From the NCBI GenBank assembly GCA_947252645.1, contig CAMXWF010000012.1, positions 1-64,000 of the forward strand: a stretch of DNA of 64,000 nt, given 5' to 3'. The stretch's first letter is position 1. The number at the start of each line of letters is the position of its first letter. Positions 35,504-44,044 of the stretch are shown in pieces. The stretch comes from an uncultured Bacteroidia bacterium (GTDB taxonomy: Bacteria; Bacteroidota; Bacteroidia; Bacteroidales; CAJPTX01). The notes under the pieces were generated by a model. It did not search any database. It was not told the DNA's origin and saw nothing but the letters and a program-made list of their open reading frames with translations. A program made the translations under genes and the position numbers.

Positions 35504-36064
35504 ATGAAAAACAGGAGAGCTATTGGGAGGCGATTTTATAGGCTTGCGTTGCCTGCTTTTCTGTGTGTTCTCTTGGGTGCGTGCAAGCAGACGGAGAGGG
35601 TGCTAACCCCGACATACCTACCGGGCAATGTACGTGTTTGGCAGGAGGTGGTAGCTGCCAGTGTGGAGGATAGAGGGGTACAGGGTGGCAATGCCGATGG
35701 TGGGGGGGTGCTAGTGGTACTTAGGGATTCTTCCATATTGGAGGAGTATCTTGGAAAGATATGTATCGCTAGGCTTCCCATCATTCAAAAGGGGAACAGA
35801 GTAATTGTTTTCCATCCATACTCTCCGGAGTACAAGTTAGCTGAGCTTACAATACGCGAGAATGGAGATTTAGTCAATCAAGCTGGTACTGTTTTCCCTG
35901 CCATAAGGTCGCTTCCACCAGAAGTGGTGAAAATGGAGGAAGGTATCATGCGAAATTACGATCCTAGTTACGAGACATGCATGGTATTGTGTAGGTATAC
36001 TCACCGAATGCTTGGTTTGCCAAAATTCATTGATAGAATTTGTTGTTTCTGGTATCCTGAATAG
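35504..36064 (+). CDS. hypothetical lipoprotein
   Basis: A 186-aa protein with a positively charged N-terminus, a hydrophobic core and a lipobox LLGAC (Cys27). I do not recognise the mature domain. It has five cysteines after the lipidated one, several of them near the C-terminus (the CMVLC and CC pairs), unusual for an outer-membrane lipoprotein. GC drops to about 38% near the end, below the neighbours. It lies 14 bp before the epimerase gene and may share its transcript. Confidence 0.7.
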   Translation: MKNRRAIGRRFYRLALPAFLCVLLGACKQTERVLTPTYLPGNVRVWQEVVAASVEDRGVQGGNADGGGVLVVLRDSSILEEYLGKICIARLPIIQKGNRVIVFHPYSPEYKLAELTIRENGDLVNQAGTVFPAIRSLPPEVVKMEEGIMRNYDPSYETCMVLCRYTHRMLGLPKFIDRICCFWYPE

Positions 36065-36078
36065 TAGGGGGTGTAGCC

Positions 36079-36978
36079 ATGTCTTCAGTAATACTCGTTA
36101 CAGGCAGTCGCCAGGGGTTGGTGGCCTCGTCGTTAGCTGCAGCCTTGCCGGGAGGATGTGCTTTGCGCTACCTTACGCGGCATCCCAGAGAAGAGGGGGA
36201 TTATGCGTGGGATCTGCAGCGTGGTCTGCTCGATGAAAAGAGCCTCGATGGCGTAACCCATATTGTGCACCTAGCAGGGGCCCCGCTCAATGGGAAAAGG
36301 TGGACTGCCAGCTATCGGGAAGAAATCATTGCGAGCCGCGTGAAAGGGCCTCAGCTTCTCCGGCAGGCCCTTATGGCTAGGGGACAAAAGCTAGAGGCCT
36401 ATATATCGGCCTCTGCTGTAGGCTACTACGGTAGCGTGGCTGGCGAGAAACCGCTAGATGAAACTGCGGGTGCAGGCAGTGATTTCCTTGCGCAGGTATG
36501 CCGGGCATGGGAACATGAAGCCCAGGAGTTTGAGCTCTTGGGCCTAGCTGCGCGTGAGGTGAGGTTGCGCTTTGGCGTAGTGTTTCATCCCACGAAAGGG
36601 GCCTTGCCTCTGATGCTGCTGATGAGTTGGACGGGCATCTACATGGTGCTCGGGAGTGGTCGTCAGCCCGTAGTATGGATAGACCATCGCGACCTAGGCC
36701 GTATGTTAGCCATGGCCGTTGCGGCGCCTTGGCGTGGAGCATACAATGCTGTGGTGCCAGTACAGTGCGGCTATAGGGAGCTTATTGGCCGCGTACGTAA
36801 GTTACGCCATGGGTGGCTGACCTTGCGAATGCCTGCTTGGGTGCTGAAGGCCCTCATGGGCAGTGCATCCAGCGTGGTGCTCGAGGGCGCGCCCGTCAGT
36901 AGCCAGAAAGCGCAGTCGGCTGGTTTTCAGTTCCGCTACCCGACTATTGAGGCTTGCCTGGACGCTGCGGAGTCGTAG
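36079..36978 (+). CDS. SDR39U1/TIGR01777-family epimerase
   Basis: A 299-aa protein of the extended short-chain dehydrogenase fold. Family blocks include HLAGAPLNGKRWTASYREEI, ASAVGYYGSVAGEKPLDE, a late WIDHRDLGRM and the YNAV block before the C-terminal DUF1731-like segment. The substrate is unknown for the family. The Rossmann glycine motif is altered: residues VTGSRQGLVASSLA stand where TGGTGLIG is usual, so cofactor binding may differ. It converges with yidD, whose stop lies only 7 bp away. Confidence 0.85.
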   Translation: MSSVILVTGSRQGLVASSLAAALPGGCALRYLTRHPREEGDYAWDLQRGLLDEKSLDGVTHIVHLAGAPLNGKRWTASYREEIIASRVKGPQLLRQALMARGQKLEAYISASAVGYYGSVAGEKPLDETAGAGSDFLAQVCRAWEHEAQEFELLGLAAREVRLRFGVVFHPTKGALPLMLLMSWTGIYMVLGSGRQPVVWIDHRDLGRMLAMAVAAPWRGAYNAVVPVQCGYRELIGRVRKLRHGWLTLRMPAWVLKALMGSASSVVLEGAPVSSQKAQSAGFQFRYPTIEACLDAAES

Positions 36979-36985
36979 TGCGTAG

Positions 36986-37243
36986 TTAGGGGACGGGGTC
37001 GTAGCCACTGCCGCCCCAGGGGTTGCAGCGCAATAGCCGCCAGAGGCTCAGGGCAAGCCCCTTGAGGGGGCCGTGTTTGCGTAGGGCTTCGATGCAGTAT
37101 TGCGAGCACGTGGGGGTGAAGCGGCAGGAGGGCGGTAGCAGGGGCGATAGGGCGTATTGGTAGAAGCGTACGGGGAGGATGAGTAGCCAGCTGATGCCCT
37201 GCGCGCACCGCGAAGCTATGCTATGTACACTTGCCCAGCTCAT
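36986..37243 (-). CDS. yidD: membrane protein insertion efficiency factor YidD
   Basis: An 85-aa protein that assists YidC-dependent membrane insertion. The signature CRFTPTCSQYCIEAL and CNPWGGSGYDPVP are diagnostic. The start at 37243 gives a 4-bp ATGA overlap with the rnpA stop, so the genes are translationally coupled; an ATG at 37258 is an alternative. The gene belongs to the conserved DUF4271-hemD-rnpA-yidD block. Confidence 0.95.
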   Translation of the reverse strand: MSWASVHSIASRCAQGISWLLILPVRFYQYALSPLLPPSCRFTPTCSQYCIEALRKHGPLKGLALSLWRLLRCNPWGGSGYDPVP

Positions 37244-37680
37244 GGTGCAGGATGGCATTGCGCACCGATAGAAGCGAGCACTCGCTCCATGGCTTTGGAG
37301 GCCTTTTCGAGTTTCACCTCATCTTTGCTGACGGGGATAACGGCCAAGTCAATGTGGAGCTGGTGGGCCAGGCAGTGCCGATGGAGTTGCGGCGAGAGGG
37401 TGCGGAATAGCTCACGCACTCTGCGCTTTTGGGCGTTGCGCGCCACGGCCAGCTTGTAGGTTCGCTTCGGGGCCTTGACCATTAGCCTTAGGCCTGCTGG
37501 AGCCAATGCGGTGGCAGGAGCAATGTAGTAGAGGAAACGGTATGGGTAGAAGAATTCCCTTTTCCCCTCCTGGAAAATGCGGTTGGCGTCGCGCTCTAAG
37601 TGTACGCGCCTATTGGGCCCCAGCTTGGCCCGTAAGGGGGGGGAAGCTGGAGTGGCGGGTATGCGCTGGGAGTCAGCCAT
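37240..37680 (-). CDS. rnpA: ribonuclease P protein component
   Basis: A 146-aa basic protein subunit of RNase P, which matures tRNA 5' ends. The RNR-type signature is seen as KAPKRTYKLAVARNAQKRRVREL, here spanning about residues 68-90, with PYRFLYYIAP before it. A 25-residue N-terminal extension is not part of the core. The RNA partner rnpB was not found in the window. The gene overlaps yidD by 4 bp. Confidence 0.93.
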   Translation of the reverse strand: MADSQRIPATPASPPLRAKLGPNRRVHLERDANRIFQEGKREFFYPYRFLYYIAPATALAPAGLRLMVKAPKRTYKLAVARNAQKRRVRELFRTLSPQLHRHCLAHQLHIDLAVIPVSKDEVKLEKASKAMERVLASIGAQCHPAP

Positions 37681-37740
37681 TGGCGCGTTGAAGCCGCTGC
37701 GCAGCCATGATGGATAAGGCTAGGCAACGGGCAAGAGAGT

Positions 37741-38517
37741 CTATTGGTTGGCCTGGGTCACATAGGCCTCTAGGGCCTCTGTCATGCTCTTATACTGCGG
37801 CGTGGGCACCTGGAGAGCCATCTGGTATCCGAGGTGCTTGACGGCTCGCTGCGTAGCTTTCCCAAAGGCGGCTATGCGCAGGGCACCCTGGGGAAAGTCT
37901 GGGAAATTCTCGGCAAAGGCACTTACGTCTAGCGGCGTGTAGAGCACGAGCATGTCGAAGCGATCGGGCGCTATATCGTGGAGATCGGCGCTCACGGTGT
38001 TGAACATGACGCTCTTGGTGATCCGTAGCCCAGCTGCGCGCACGGTCTTCACGATGTCGTTCTTATGTACGTTGGAGAGAGGCAGGAGGTAGCGGTCATC
38101 GGGGCTTTTCTGTAGTTGCGCCACCAGCTCCTCGAGGCTACCCGAGGGTATCTCGGTCACCTTCCGCTTGCGATAGACGATGTATTTCTGCAAATAGAGA
38201 CCCAGACCGTCTTTTAGGCAGTAGTAGCGCATAGCATCGGGCACTTGGTAGCGGGTCTCATTGCATATGCGAAAAAAATGGTCGATCGCCTTCTTGCTCA
38301 CGAACACCACGCCCCCAAAACGCCCTATATCCACTCGTTGCTTCCGGAACTCAAAGCCCGAAACCCCCTCCACCTTGATGAATGGACGGAATGTGAGCTC
38401 CACCCCGAGGCCATCTTGAAGACGTTGAAACGGAGAGTAGCCTGCGGGCGGGGCCGGCTGGGCAATGAGGATCTTGGCTATTCTCGTCAATTGACTTTCT
38501 GTATGGGATTGTTCCAT
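37741..38517 (-). CDS. hemD: uroporphyrinogen-III synthase
   Basis: A 258-aa protein matching the divergent HemD of Bacteroidota, which closes the tetrapyrrole ring for haem and B12. Sequence conservation in this family is low; visible features are the alternating two-domain pattern, a FTSxxA-like block (VVFVSKKAIDHFF) and a C-terminal IAAFGKATQRAVKHLG segment. Its place between DUF4271 and rnpA matches the conserved arrangement and supports the call. Confidence 0.85.
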   Translation of the reverse strand: MEQSHTESQLTRIAKILIAQPAPPAGYSPFQRLQDGLGVELTFRPFIKVEGVSGFEFRKQRVDIGRFGGVVFVSKKAIDHFFRICNETRYQVPDAMRYYCLKDGLGLYLQKYIVYRKRKVTEIPSGSLEELVAQLQKSPDDRYLLPLSNVHKNDIVKTVRAAGLRITKSVMFNTVSADLHDIAPDRFDMLVLYTPLDVSAFAENFPDFPQGALRIAAFGKATQRAVKHLGYQMALQVPTPQYKSMTEALEAYVTQANQ

Positions 38518-38588
38518 AAATGGCTATTTGCTTACGTTATGCGTACTACAACCTGCTCAGGCCCAAGAACTCATGGCGCACCTACAGC

Positions 38589-39530
38589 TCAATGGGCCAA
38601 TGGGGCATTCGACAACCACTTGGCCATGAGCAACAGGGGAAGCAATTCAAACGTGCAAAGGTACAGAAATAAGTAGAAGCCGCCAATGCGACATGCTCGG
38701 AATGTTTTGATTGCCTTAAAGATACGTAGTAGGAATATGGCCCCTATTCCGCACACCCCTCCTATCCATAGCGACCACTGTAGGCTCGGACGACAGTAGG
38801 TGAGCACGAACAGGAAGAGCAGCATGGGAATCCAAAAGATGCGTCCAGGCTCGTTGGCATTGGCCCATAGCAGATCGAGCATGGCGTGGTGGCCTGTGGC
38901 TACTTTGGTCATGCGTAGCACTACATAGCGGTAGAGCAGTAGGGCGGCAAATAGGGCAGAGGTCACTACCAGGCACGCGATGCGTGCCCCAAGATCTTGA
39001 ATGGTGGGCTGCCAGAGAAGAATGCCCAACCATAGCATGTAGGCAAGACAAAAGCTCCACATGGCATCGCCCGCGGTGATCTTCCGCGAGGCTACAGCAG
39101 ACCGTAGGCCGTGGGTGGGGAGTGTGTCTACCTGGAAAAGCCGCGCGGCGCCCCGACGATGGAAAAAGGCCACCAGCTGCTCGCGCCACGGCAAGGCCAC
39201 TACGACTAGCACCAACAGGAGCACCGTGGCCATGGATTGGGTGGCCATCCCGAGGCCGACCTGCGGCCGTAGGGCTTCAAATGGCTGCCCCTGGGCTACG
39301 CACCGCGCACGCAGTGCCGCGGGGCTATAGGCACTCGACGAAAACACCTTCGGTGGCGGTATGCTCTGCCGCGCTATGAGCTCAACCTGGCCTCCGCCAG
39401 GGTAGTAGGGCCAAGGGCGTATGAAGCAATCGTACCCATTCGGCACGAGATGCGCCACCGCTGCGTGGCTAGAAGCCCCTGCTGGCATCACCGTTGACTC
39501 TTCTTGCCCCATTACCTCTGCCAAAGCCAT
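38589..39530 (-). CDS. DUF4271 family membrane protein
   Basis: A 313-aa protein with an N-terminal soluble part (about 1-95) and six to seven hydrophobic segments after it. The C-terminal FYLFLYLCTFELLPLLLM is typical of DUF4271, a family of unknown function found next to hemD in Bacteroidota. It is first in the four-gene minus-strand operon. Its promoter element (TACCTTCG on the minus strand, 39568-39575) is back-to-back with that of the CapA gene. Confidence 0.85.
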   Translation of the reverse strand: MALAEVMGQEESTVMPAGASSHAAVAHLVPNGYDCFIRPWPYYPGGGQVELIARQSIPPPKVFSSSAYSPAALRARCVAQGQPFEALRPQVGLGMATQSMATVLLLVLVVVALPWREQLVAFFHRRGAARLFQVDTLPTHGLRSAVASRKITAGDAMWSFCLAYMLWLGILLWQPTIQDLGARIACLVVTSALFAALLLYRYVVLRMTKVATGHHAMLDLLWANANEPGRIFWIPMLLFLFVLTYCRPSLQWSLWIGGVCGIGAIFLLRIFKAIKTFRACRIGGFYLFLYLCTFELLPLLLMAKWLSNAPLAH

Positions 39531-39567
39531 CCTCCCCCCAACCTAGCCGACAGCCAAAAGCTAGCCG

Positions 39568-39575
39568 CGAAGGTA
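39568..39575 (-). promoter_or_regulatory. -7 promoter element of the DUF4271 operon
   Basis: On the minus strand the sequence reads TACCTTCG, 37 bp before the DUF4271 start at 39530. It lies only 8 bp from the oppositely directed element of the CapA gene. Confidence 0.5.
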
Positions 39576-39583
39576 ACTATTTC

Positions 39584-39591
39584 TACCTTTG
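39584..39591 (+). promoter_or_regulatory. -7 promoter element of the CapA gene
   Basis: TACCTTTG is followed after six bases by the ATG at 39598. If transcription begins at the usual distance, the mRNA would be leaderless or nearly so. Confidence 0.6.
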
Positions 39592-39597
39592 CGCATT

Positions 39598-40821
39598 ATG
39601 CACCGTCTAGCATGGATGCTCATGGCCCTACTATGCCTGGGGGGCGTGGGGTACGCAGGCTGCCAAGGGCAACCAGGCCAAAGCGCACGCCAGACCGCGT
39701 GGGCGGACAGTTCACAGCACCCCGTGGAAGTCAGCTTCGTCTTCACGGGCGATATCATGCAGCACGATTCCCAGATAGCCGATGCCCGTCTAGCCGATTC
39801 AACGCGCTATGACTATGGCTACTGCTTCTCCCTCCTGAAGCCCTACCTGGAAGCTGCCGACTTCACGGTGGGTAACCTCGAGCTCACCTTTGGGGGCAAA
39901 CCCTACAGGGGCTACCCGGCCTTCAGTACCCCCGACACGCTAGCCTACACCCTCAAGGATATAGGCTACGACGTTCTCGTGACCGCCAACAACCATTGCC
40001 TCGACAGGGGCCAAAAGGGCCTAACCCGCACTATCCAGGTGCTGGACTCTGCCCAGATGCTCCACCTGGGCACCTACCTCGACAGCGCAGCCCACAAGGC
40101 CGGAACCCCTCTCATCCTCCAAAAAGATACCATCCGGATTGCCCTATTGGCCTACACCTACGGCACCAATGGCATTAAAAACCGGGGGCCTGGCGTGGTG
40201 AACTACATCGACACGGCCCGTATGGCCAAGGATCTGGCCGTGGCCCGCAGTCAGGCCCATGCCATCATCGTGGCCATGCACTGGGGAACGGAGTACCAAC
40301 CGTATCCCACGAGCCAGCAGGTGGCCTTGAATGCGTGGCTTTGGCAGCAAGGGGCCACGGTCGTGCTGGGTAATCATCCCCACGTCTTGCAGCCCATCGA
40401 AGTGGCCACGGACAGCGCAGGGCACGTGGAGCATTTGACAATGTACGCCCTAGGAAATTTCGTCTCTGCCCAGCGACCATACCCCAGGGCGGGCGGTATG
40501 GTGCTGCGCTGCAATCTCATCTTTGCTGGTGCGCGCCCCCACATAGCTGCTGCCGAGTACCTGCTTACCTACACGGAGCGCCCCACGGGGCAGCCCAGGC
40601 CCAGGTACAGGGTCGTGCCCCTGTGGAACAAGGCCGCGGACACCCTGACGCACGATAGACCGGCCTACGTACGTCGCTTGCTCGAGGATGCGGAGTTCTT
40701 GCTGCGTGACGTTGAACCGATGATTACCCCGCTCCACGGGGGTAATGCGCAGCCCGTGGATAGCCTGCAGGCCAGCGACCCTGAAAGTGGGAGGTGGCGC
40801 TTCCAGCGCCCGCACGATTGA
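39598..40821 (+). CDS. CapA-family metallophosphatase-like lipoprotein
   Basis: A 407-aa protein of the CapA/PgsA family, calcineurin-like phosphatase fold, related to proteins of poly-gamma-glutamate capsule synthesis. The metal-binding motifs are FTGDIM, VGNLELTF, VTANNHCLDRG and MHWGTEY, plus LGNHPHVLQP. The signal peptide ends in a lipobox-like YAGC (Cys22), so it is likely lipid-anchored. No capsule genes are near, so its substrate is open. Its ATG lies 6 bp after a -7 promoter element; rnhB follows directly. Confidence 0.9.
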   Translation: MHRLAWMLMALLCLGGVGYAGCQGQPGQSARQTAWADSSQHPVEVSFVFTGDIMQHDSQIADARLADSTRYDYGYCFSLLKPYLEAADFTVGNLELTFGGKPYRGYPAFSTPDTLAYTLKDIGYDVLVTANNHCLDRGQKGLTRTIQVLDSAQMLHLGTYLDSAAHKAGTPLILQKDTIRIALLAYTYGTNGIKNRGPGVVNYIDTARMAKDLAVARSQAHAIIVAMHWGTEYQPYPTSQQVALNAWLWQQGATVVLGNHPHVLQPIEVATDSAGHVEHLTMYALGNFVSAQRPYPRAGGMVLRCNLIFAGARPHIAAAEYLLTYTERPTGQPRPRYRVVPLWNKAADTLTHDRPAYVRRLLEDAEFLLRDVEPMITPLHGGNAQPVDSLQASDPESGRWRFQRPHD

Positions 40822-40824
40822 CCA

Positions 40825-41421
40825 GTGGTGCATACGCATAGCGCAACGCAGAGGGTGCTGGGCCGAGGGGTGGAGGCTGGCTGTGATGAGGCTGGCAGAG
40901 GCTGCCTCGCTGGCCCTGTGGTGGCCGCCGTGGTCGTCTTGCCCATGGCGTATTATAACCCGGCTATACGCGACTCCAAGCTGCTCTCGCCCCAGCAGCG
41001 ATTCAAACTCCGCAAGGAAATTGAGCTCAGGGCTCTAGCCTGGGCGGTGGCGGCGGTGGCCCCGCGGGTGGTGGATGCACTCAACGTCTTGCAAGCCTCT
41101 CTCTTGGCCATGCAGATGGCTTGCGACAAGTTACCCCTGATTCCCGACTTGCTGCTGGTGGATGGCAACAAGCCCTTGCCCGCCTATCCCTATGCGCAGC
41201 AATGCGTGATTCACGGCGATGCCAACTATATCAATATTGCCGCAGCCTCCATACTGGCCAAAACGCACCGCGATGCCATCATGGAGCGGCTCGACAAGAT
41301 CTATCCAGCCTACCAGTGGGCTAAAAATAAAGGCTACCCCACCAGAGCCCATAAGGAGGCCCTGCTGCGCTTGGGCCCTACGCCTTGGCATCGCATGAGC
41401 TTCCACCCCGCCCTGCCCTAG
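40825..41421 (+). CDS. rnhB: ribonuclease HII
   Basis: A 198-aa endonuclease that removes RNA, including single ribonucleotides, from DNA. The active-site block AGCDEAGRGCLAGPVVAA carries the catalytic Asp21-Glu22 pair, with the later LLLVDGNKP and AASILAKTHRD. The start is GTG at 40825 or 40828, 3 bp after the CapA stop; no ATG fits. The 3' end overlaps the convergent PepSY gene by 44 bp. Confidence 0.94.
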   Translation: MVHTHSATQRVLGRGVEAGCDEAGRGCLAGPVVAAVVVLPMAYYNPAIRDSKLLSPQQRFKLRKEIELRALAWAVAAVAPRVVDALNVLQASLLAMQMACDKLPLIPDLLLVDGNKPLPAYPYAQQCVIHGDANYINIAAASILAKTHRDAIMERLDKIYPAYQWAKNKGYPTRAHKEALLRLGPTPWHRMSFHPALP

Positions 41422-42916
41422 TGCGTCCTCGGCTTCTCCTGCGCTTCAGCCAGCGCCTCAGGTAGCGTATTCCCAAGATAACGCCCGTCCCGCTTACCAC
41501 AGTCCCTATGGCCAACAGGAGCCACACGAGGCCTCGCCATAGCCAGGGGCGGTTGGTAAGGGCCGGAAGTGCCAAGCGATGTGGAATGGTGAAGAGCCAT
41601 GACTTGAGCCGGGTCGCACGGTTGGTCGACCTATAGGTGCCCGATTGCGGGTCTACGTAGTAGGTGGTGCTGTAGGCATCGTTGAGCTGCACCCGGTAGG
41701 CGGGCAGCGGGGAGCCGTGGCGCCGCGGACGATAGTAGAGATCGTAGCGCGTTATCAGCTCACAGCGCACCTCTGCCCCGCTATTGACCCGCGCAATTGC
41801 TGCCGTCACCTCCTCCTGCGTCAGCGCAAGAGGCCGCGGAGTCGATGTACGCGCATCGTAGGCCACGCTGGCCTCGGGGGTGTGGACGGTCAGTATGGGC
41901 AGACCGTTGAAATTGCTCCACGCAATCGCACGGGCTTCAGGCTGCGCAGCAAGTAATGTGCGGTAGTCCAGTGCGTAGGCACTCAAGGGCATCGTGCGCA
42001 CGTTGAGCGAAGGCGTCTTCCACCCCCTCGGCACCCCAGTCAGCCAGCCCGGCAATTGCACCACCGACATCATACCGCTAAAAATCCAGAGGAACAGGAA
42101 AAGCCCGCCAAGCGTGCCTAGCTGGTGGTGCCAAGCATAGGCGCGACGCTTGTAGGGCGTATGCCACCTTTTGCGCTTCCACCCCTTGGCATAGGCCTCG
42201 AGCCCGATGTAGAGACCAAAGCCCACCATGAAGCTCCCGAGCAGGCCGAGCACAACAACGGTGGCCCGCCAGACGCTCCTGTTCTGCCGTAGGATGGTGG
42301 GGTAGAGCCAGTGGGGAATAGCTCCAACCATGGCCCAGATACGGTCTCCACGCGTGCTTTCTGTGAGAATCTCACCCGATTGCGAGCCAACGTAGATGTG
42401 TTGCCCCTCCCTGCTGACTAAGCGGTAGAAGGGCAGCTCGGCCTTGAGGGCGTTGCTAGGCGTCCATTGGTCTATGGAATAGAGCGTATCCACGCGCCAG
42501 CCCGAGCATTCTGGCCAGCGTGAGGCCAAGACGGTCAGGTAGGCACTGTCTACCACCCGTGGAGGAACCGGCGTGCCGTCTGAAAATAGCTGCTGGGTGC
42601 GCTTTTTCGATTTGACTTGTATGGTGACGGCCCCCGTGAGGCCTCGCGTCACGGAGAGCGATGCTATCGTGTCGGGGCTTACACCGTGCGTCCGTAGTAT
42701 GTCACATAGTGAATCGGGGCTTGGTAGCTGTGTAGGGTCGAGGGGCAGGCTACGGGCAAGCTCTTCGCGGTGCTCCAAGCGGGGGAAACCATGGTATATC
42801 ACCACGTAGCCCGATATGCACCACATTAGGAAGAGTAGGCAAAGCAAAGTGCCCAGCAGTCGGTGGAGCCTGAAGACCCACCGTCGTATTGCGCGCATGG
42901 CGTGGAAGCTTCTCAT
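41378..42916 (-). CDS. PepSY-associated TM-helix membrane protein
   Basis: A 512-aa inner-membrane protein of the PepSY_TM group. TM1 lies at about residues 20-42 (FRLHRLLGTLLCLLFLMWC), paired with another HH-type helix after residue 255 (HHQLGTLGGLFLFLWIFSG); the architecture resembles iron-uptake-associated reductases. PepSY-like extracytoplasmic parts are between the helices, and a basic C-terminal tail follows the last TM. The likely role is redox or siderophore handling, but no iron-transport gene is nearby. Its 3' end overlaps rnhB on the other strand. Confidence 0.85.
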   Translation of the reverse strand: MRSFHAMRAIRRWVFRLHRLLGTLLCLLFLMWCISGYVVIYHGFPRLEHREELARSLPLDPTQLPSPDSLCDILRTHGVSPDTIASLSVTRGLTGAVTIQVKSKKRTQQLFSDGTPVPPRVVDSAYLTVLASRWPECSGWRVDTLYSIDQWTPSNALKAELPFYRLVSREGQHIYVGSQSGEILTESTRGDRIWAMVGAIPHWLYPTILRQNRSVWRATVVVLGLLGSFMVGFGLYIGLEAYAKGWKRKRWHTPYKRRAYAWHHQLGTLGGLFLFLWIFSGMMSVVQLPGWLTGVPRGWKTPSLNVRTMPLSAYALDYRTLLAAQPEARAIAWSNFNGLPILTVHTPEASVAYDARTSTPRPLALTQEEVTAAIARVNSGAEVRCELITRYDLYYRPRRHGSPLPAYRVQLNDAYSTTYYVDPQSGTYRSTNRATRLKSWLFTIPHRLALPALTNRPWLWRGLVWLLLAIGTVVSGTGVILGIRYLRRWLKRRRSRGRTRAGRGGSSCDAKA

Positions 42917-42943
42917 GTTGTCTCGTAGAATCCTAGTGATAGG

Positions 42944-44044
42944 TTAGAAACTACCCCCTCCTCCGCCGCCCCCGAAGCTTCCGCCACCGCCCGAAAAGCT
43001 CCCACCGCCTCCGAAGCCCCCACCAAAGCCGCCCCCGCTAAACGCCCCACCCGCGTGCGATGAGCCCAGGTGCATGAGGATCTCGAAGGGCGACAAGAGT
43101 GCTTGAAGTAGTAAGAGCCCCAGGAAGACCACAAGCCAGGAGAGGAGCCCACGGTGACGTGCGCGCTGGAGTCTAGTGCGGCTTCTGCGCTTGGTAAACA
43201 CGGCAATCAGGCTATATAGCAGCAGCCCGATGATAGCCCATCTGATCAGCGGAATGTAGCGGCCAACGGAATCCTGGCTTTTTACATTGGCCACCCAGTC
43301 TACATCATTGGCCGAGTAGTGGGTCATGAGTTCAGCCATTACCGCCCCCACCGCAGCCTGGCACGCCTTGGCATTCTCGTGGGCAAGCACATAGGGCGCC
43401 ATGCAGTTCACAACGATCCGGTGGCACACCACGTCCGGCAACACGCCCTCCACGCCGTAGCCTGTGGCTATGTAGCCTTGCCCGTAGAATCCCGAAGGTC
43501 GCTCTCGCACCACCGGCTCGGCGGCCAAGGCTGTTCCGGTGGTGTAGAGACGGGGAAGCAGCGCGGCGAATTGCTCAAGCCAACTATTGGCATCCTCACC
43601 CGGAATGGGCGCCTCTTCCAGCAGACGAGCCAGCCTTGGCTGGGCGGTAGAGTCCAACGACAGAGCCTGCGGGTAGATAGCGGGCATAGCGCTCGGCACC
43701 AAAAGAACTATGATGCCATTGTCGGTTTGGGCCTTGCCTATCCCCAGCCTATTGCCCAGATTGGTAGTGTACTCATTGGCATCGCTACCCCCAAGATCCT
43801 TGGCTATTACCACGACTATTTCCGCGGTGGTAGCAGCATCGAATTGGGCTAAACGGGCCTCGAGCGCTGCTTTCTCCCCTGGGGTCAGAACGCCCCCATC
43901 ATCGATCACGCGCCCCCTAGTAGGCAGCGCAAAACCTCTAGTGCCCGCAAGCATGCCTGTAGCTAGGAGGAGTAAAGGCATGAGCAACAGGAAGCTCCGC
44001 AGGTAGGAGAAGTGCGCAGGCAGCCCCTTTCGATGGTCTAGCAT
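42944..44044 (-). CDS. TPM-domain (YgcG-like) membrane protein
   Basis: A 366-aa protein with a signal anchor, an extracytoplasmic TPM domain (VIDDGGVLTPGEKAALEARL, then TAEIVVVIAKDL and the GYGVEGVLPD block), two C-terminal hydrophobic segments and a tail of Gly-Gly-Gly-Ser-Phe repeats of about 50 residues. The glycine-rich tail is common in YgcG-like proteins. TPM domains are often linked to LemA and photosystem repair in other taxa; lemA lies 38 kb away here. The ATG at 44044 replaces a TTG used by the longer frame. Confidence 0.88.
   Translation of the reverse strand: MLDHRKGLPAHFSYLRSFLLLMPLLLLATGMLAGTRGFALPTRGRVIDDGGVLTPGEKAALEARLAQFDAATTAEIVVVIAKDLGGSDANEYTTNLGNRLGIGKAQTDNGIIVLLVPSAMPAIYPQALSLDSTAQPRLARLLEEAPIPGEDANSWLEQFAALLPRLYTTGTALAAEPVVRERPSGFYGQGYIATGYGVEGVLPDVVCHRIVVNCMAPYVLAHENAKACQAAVGAVMAELMTHYSANDVDWVANVKSQDSVGRYIPLIRWAIIGLLLYSLIAVFTKRRSRTRLQRARHRGLLSWLVVFLGLLLLQALLSPFEILMHLGSSHAGGAFSGGGFGGGFGGGGSFSGGGGSFGGGGGGGSF

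Noticed and set aside
38518..38588. dif-like XerCD site near the skew switch
   Set aside because: The short AT-rich stretch lacks the two 11-bp arms of a dif site; no other candidate was found near 38 kb.
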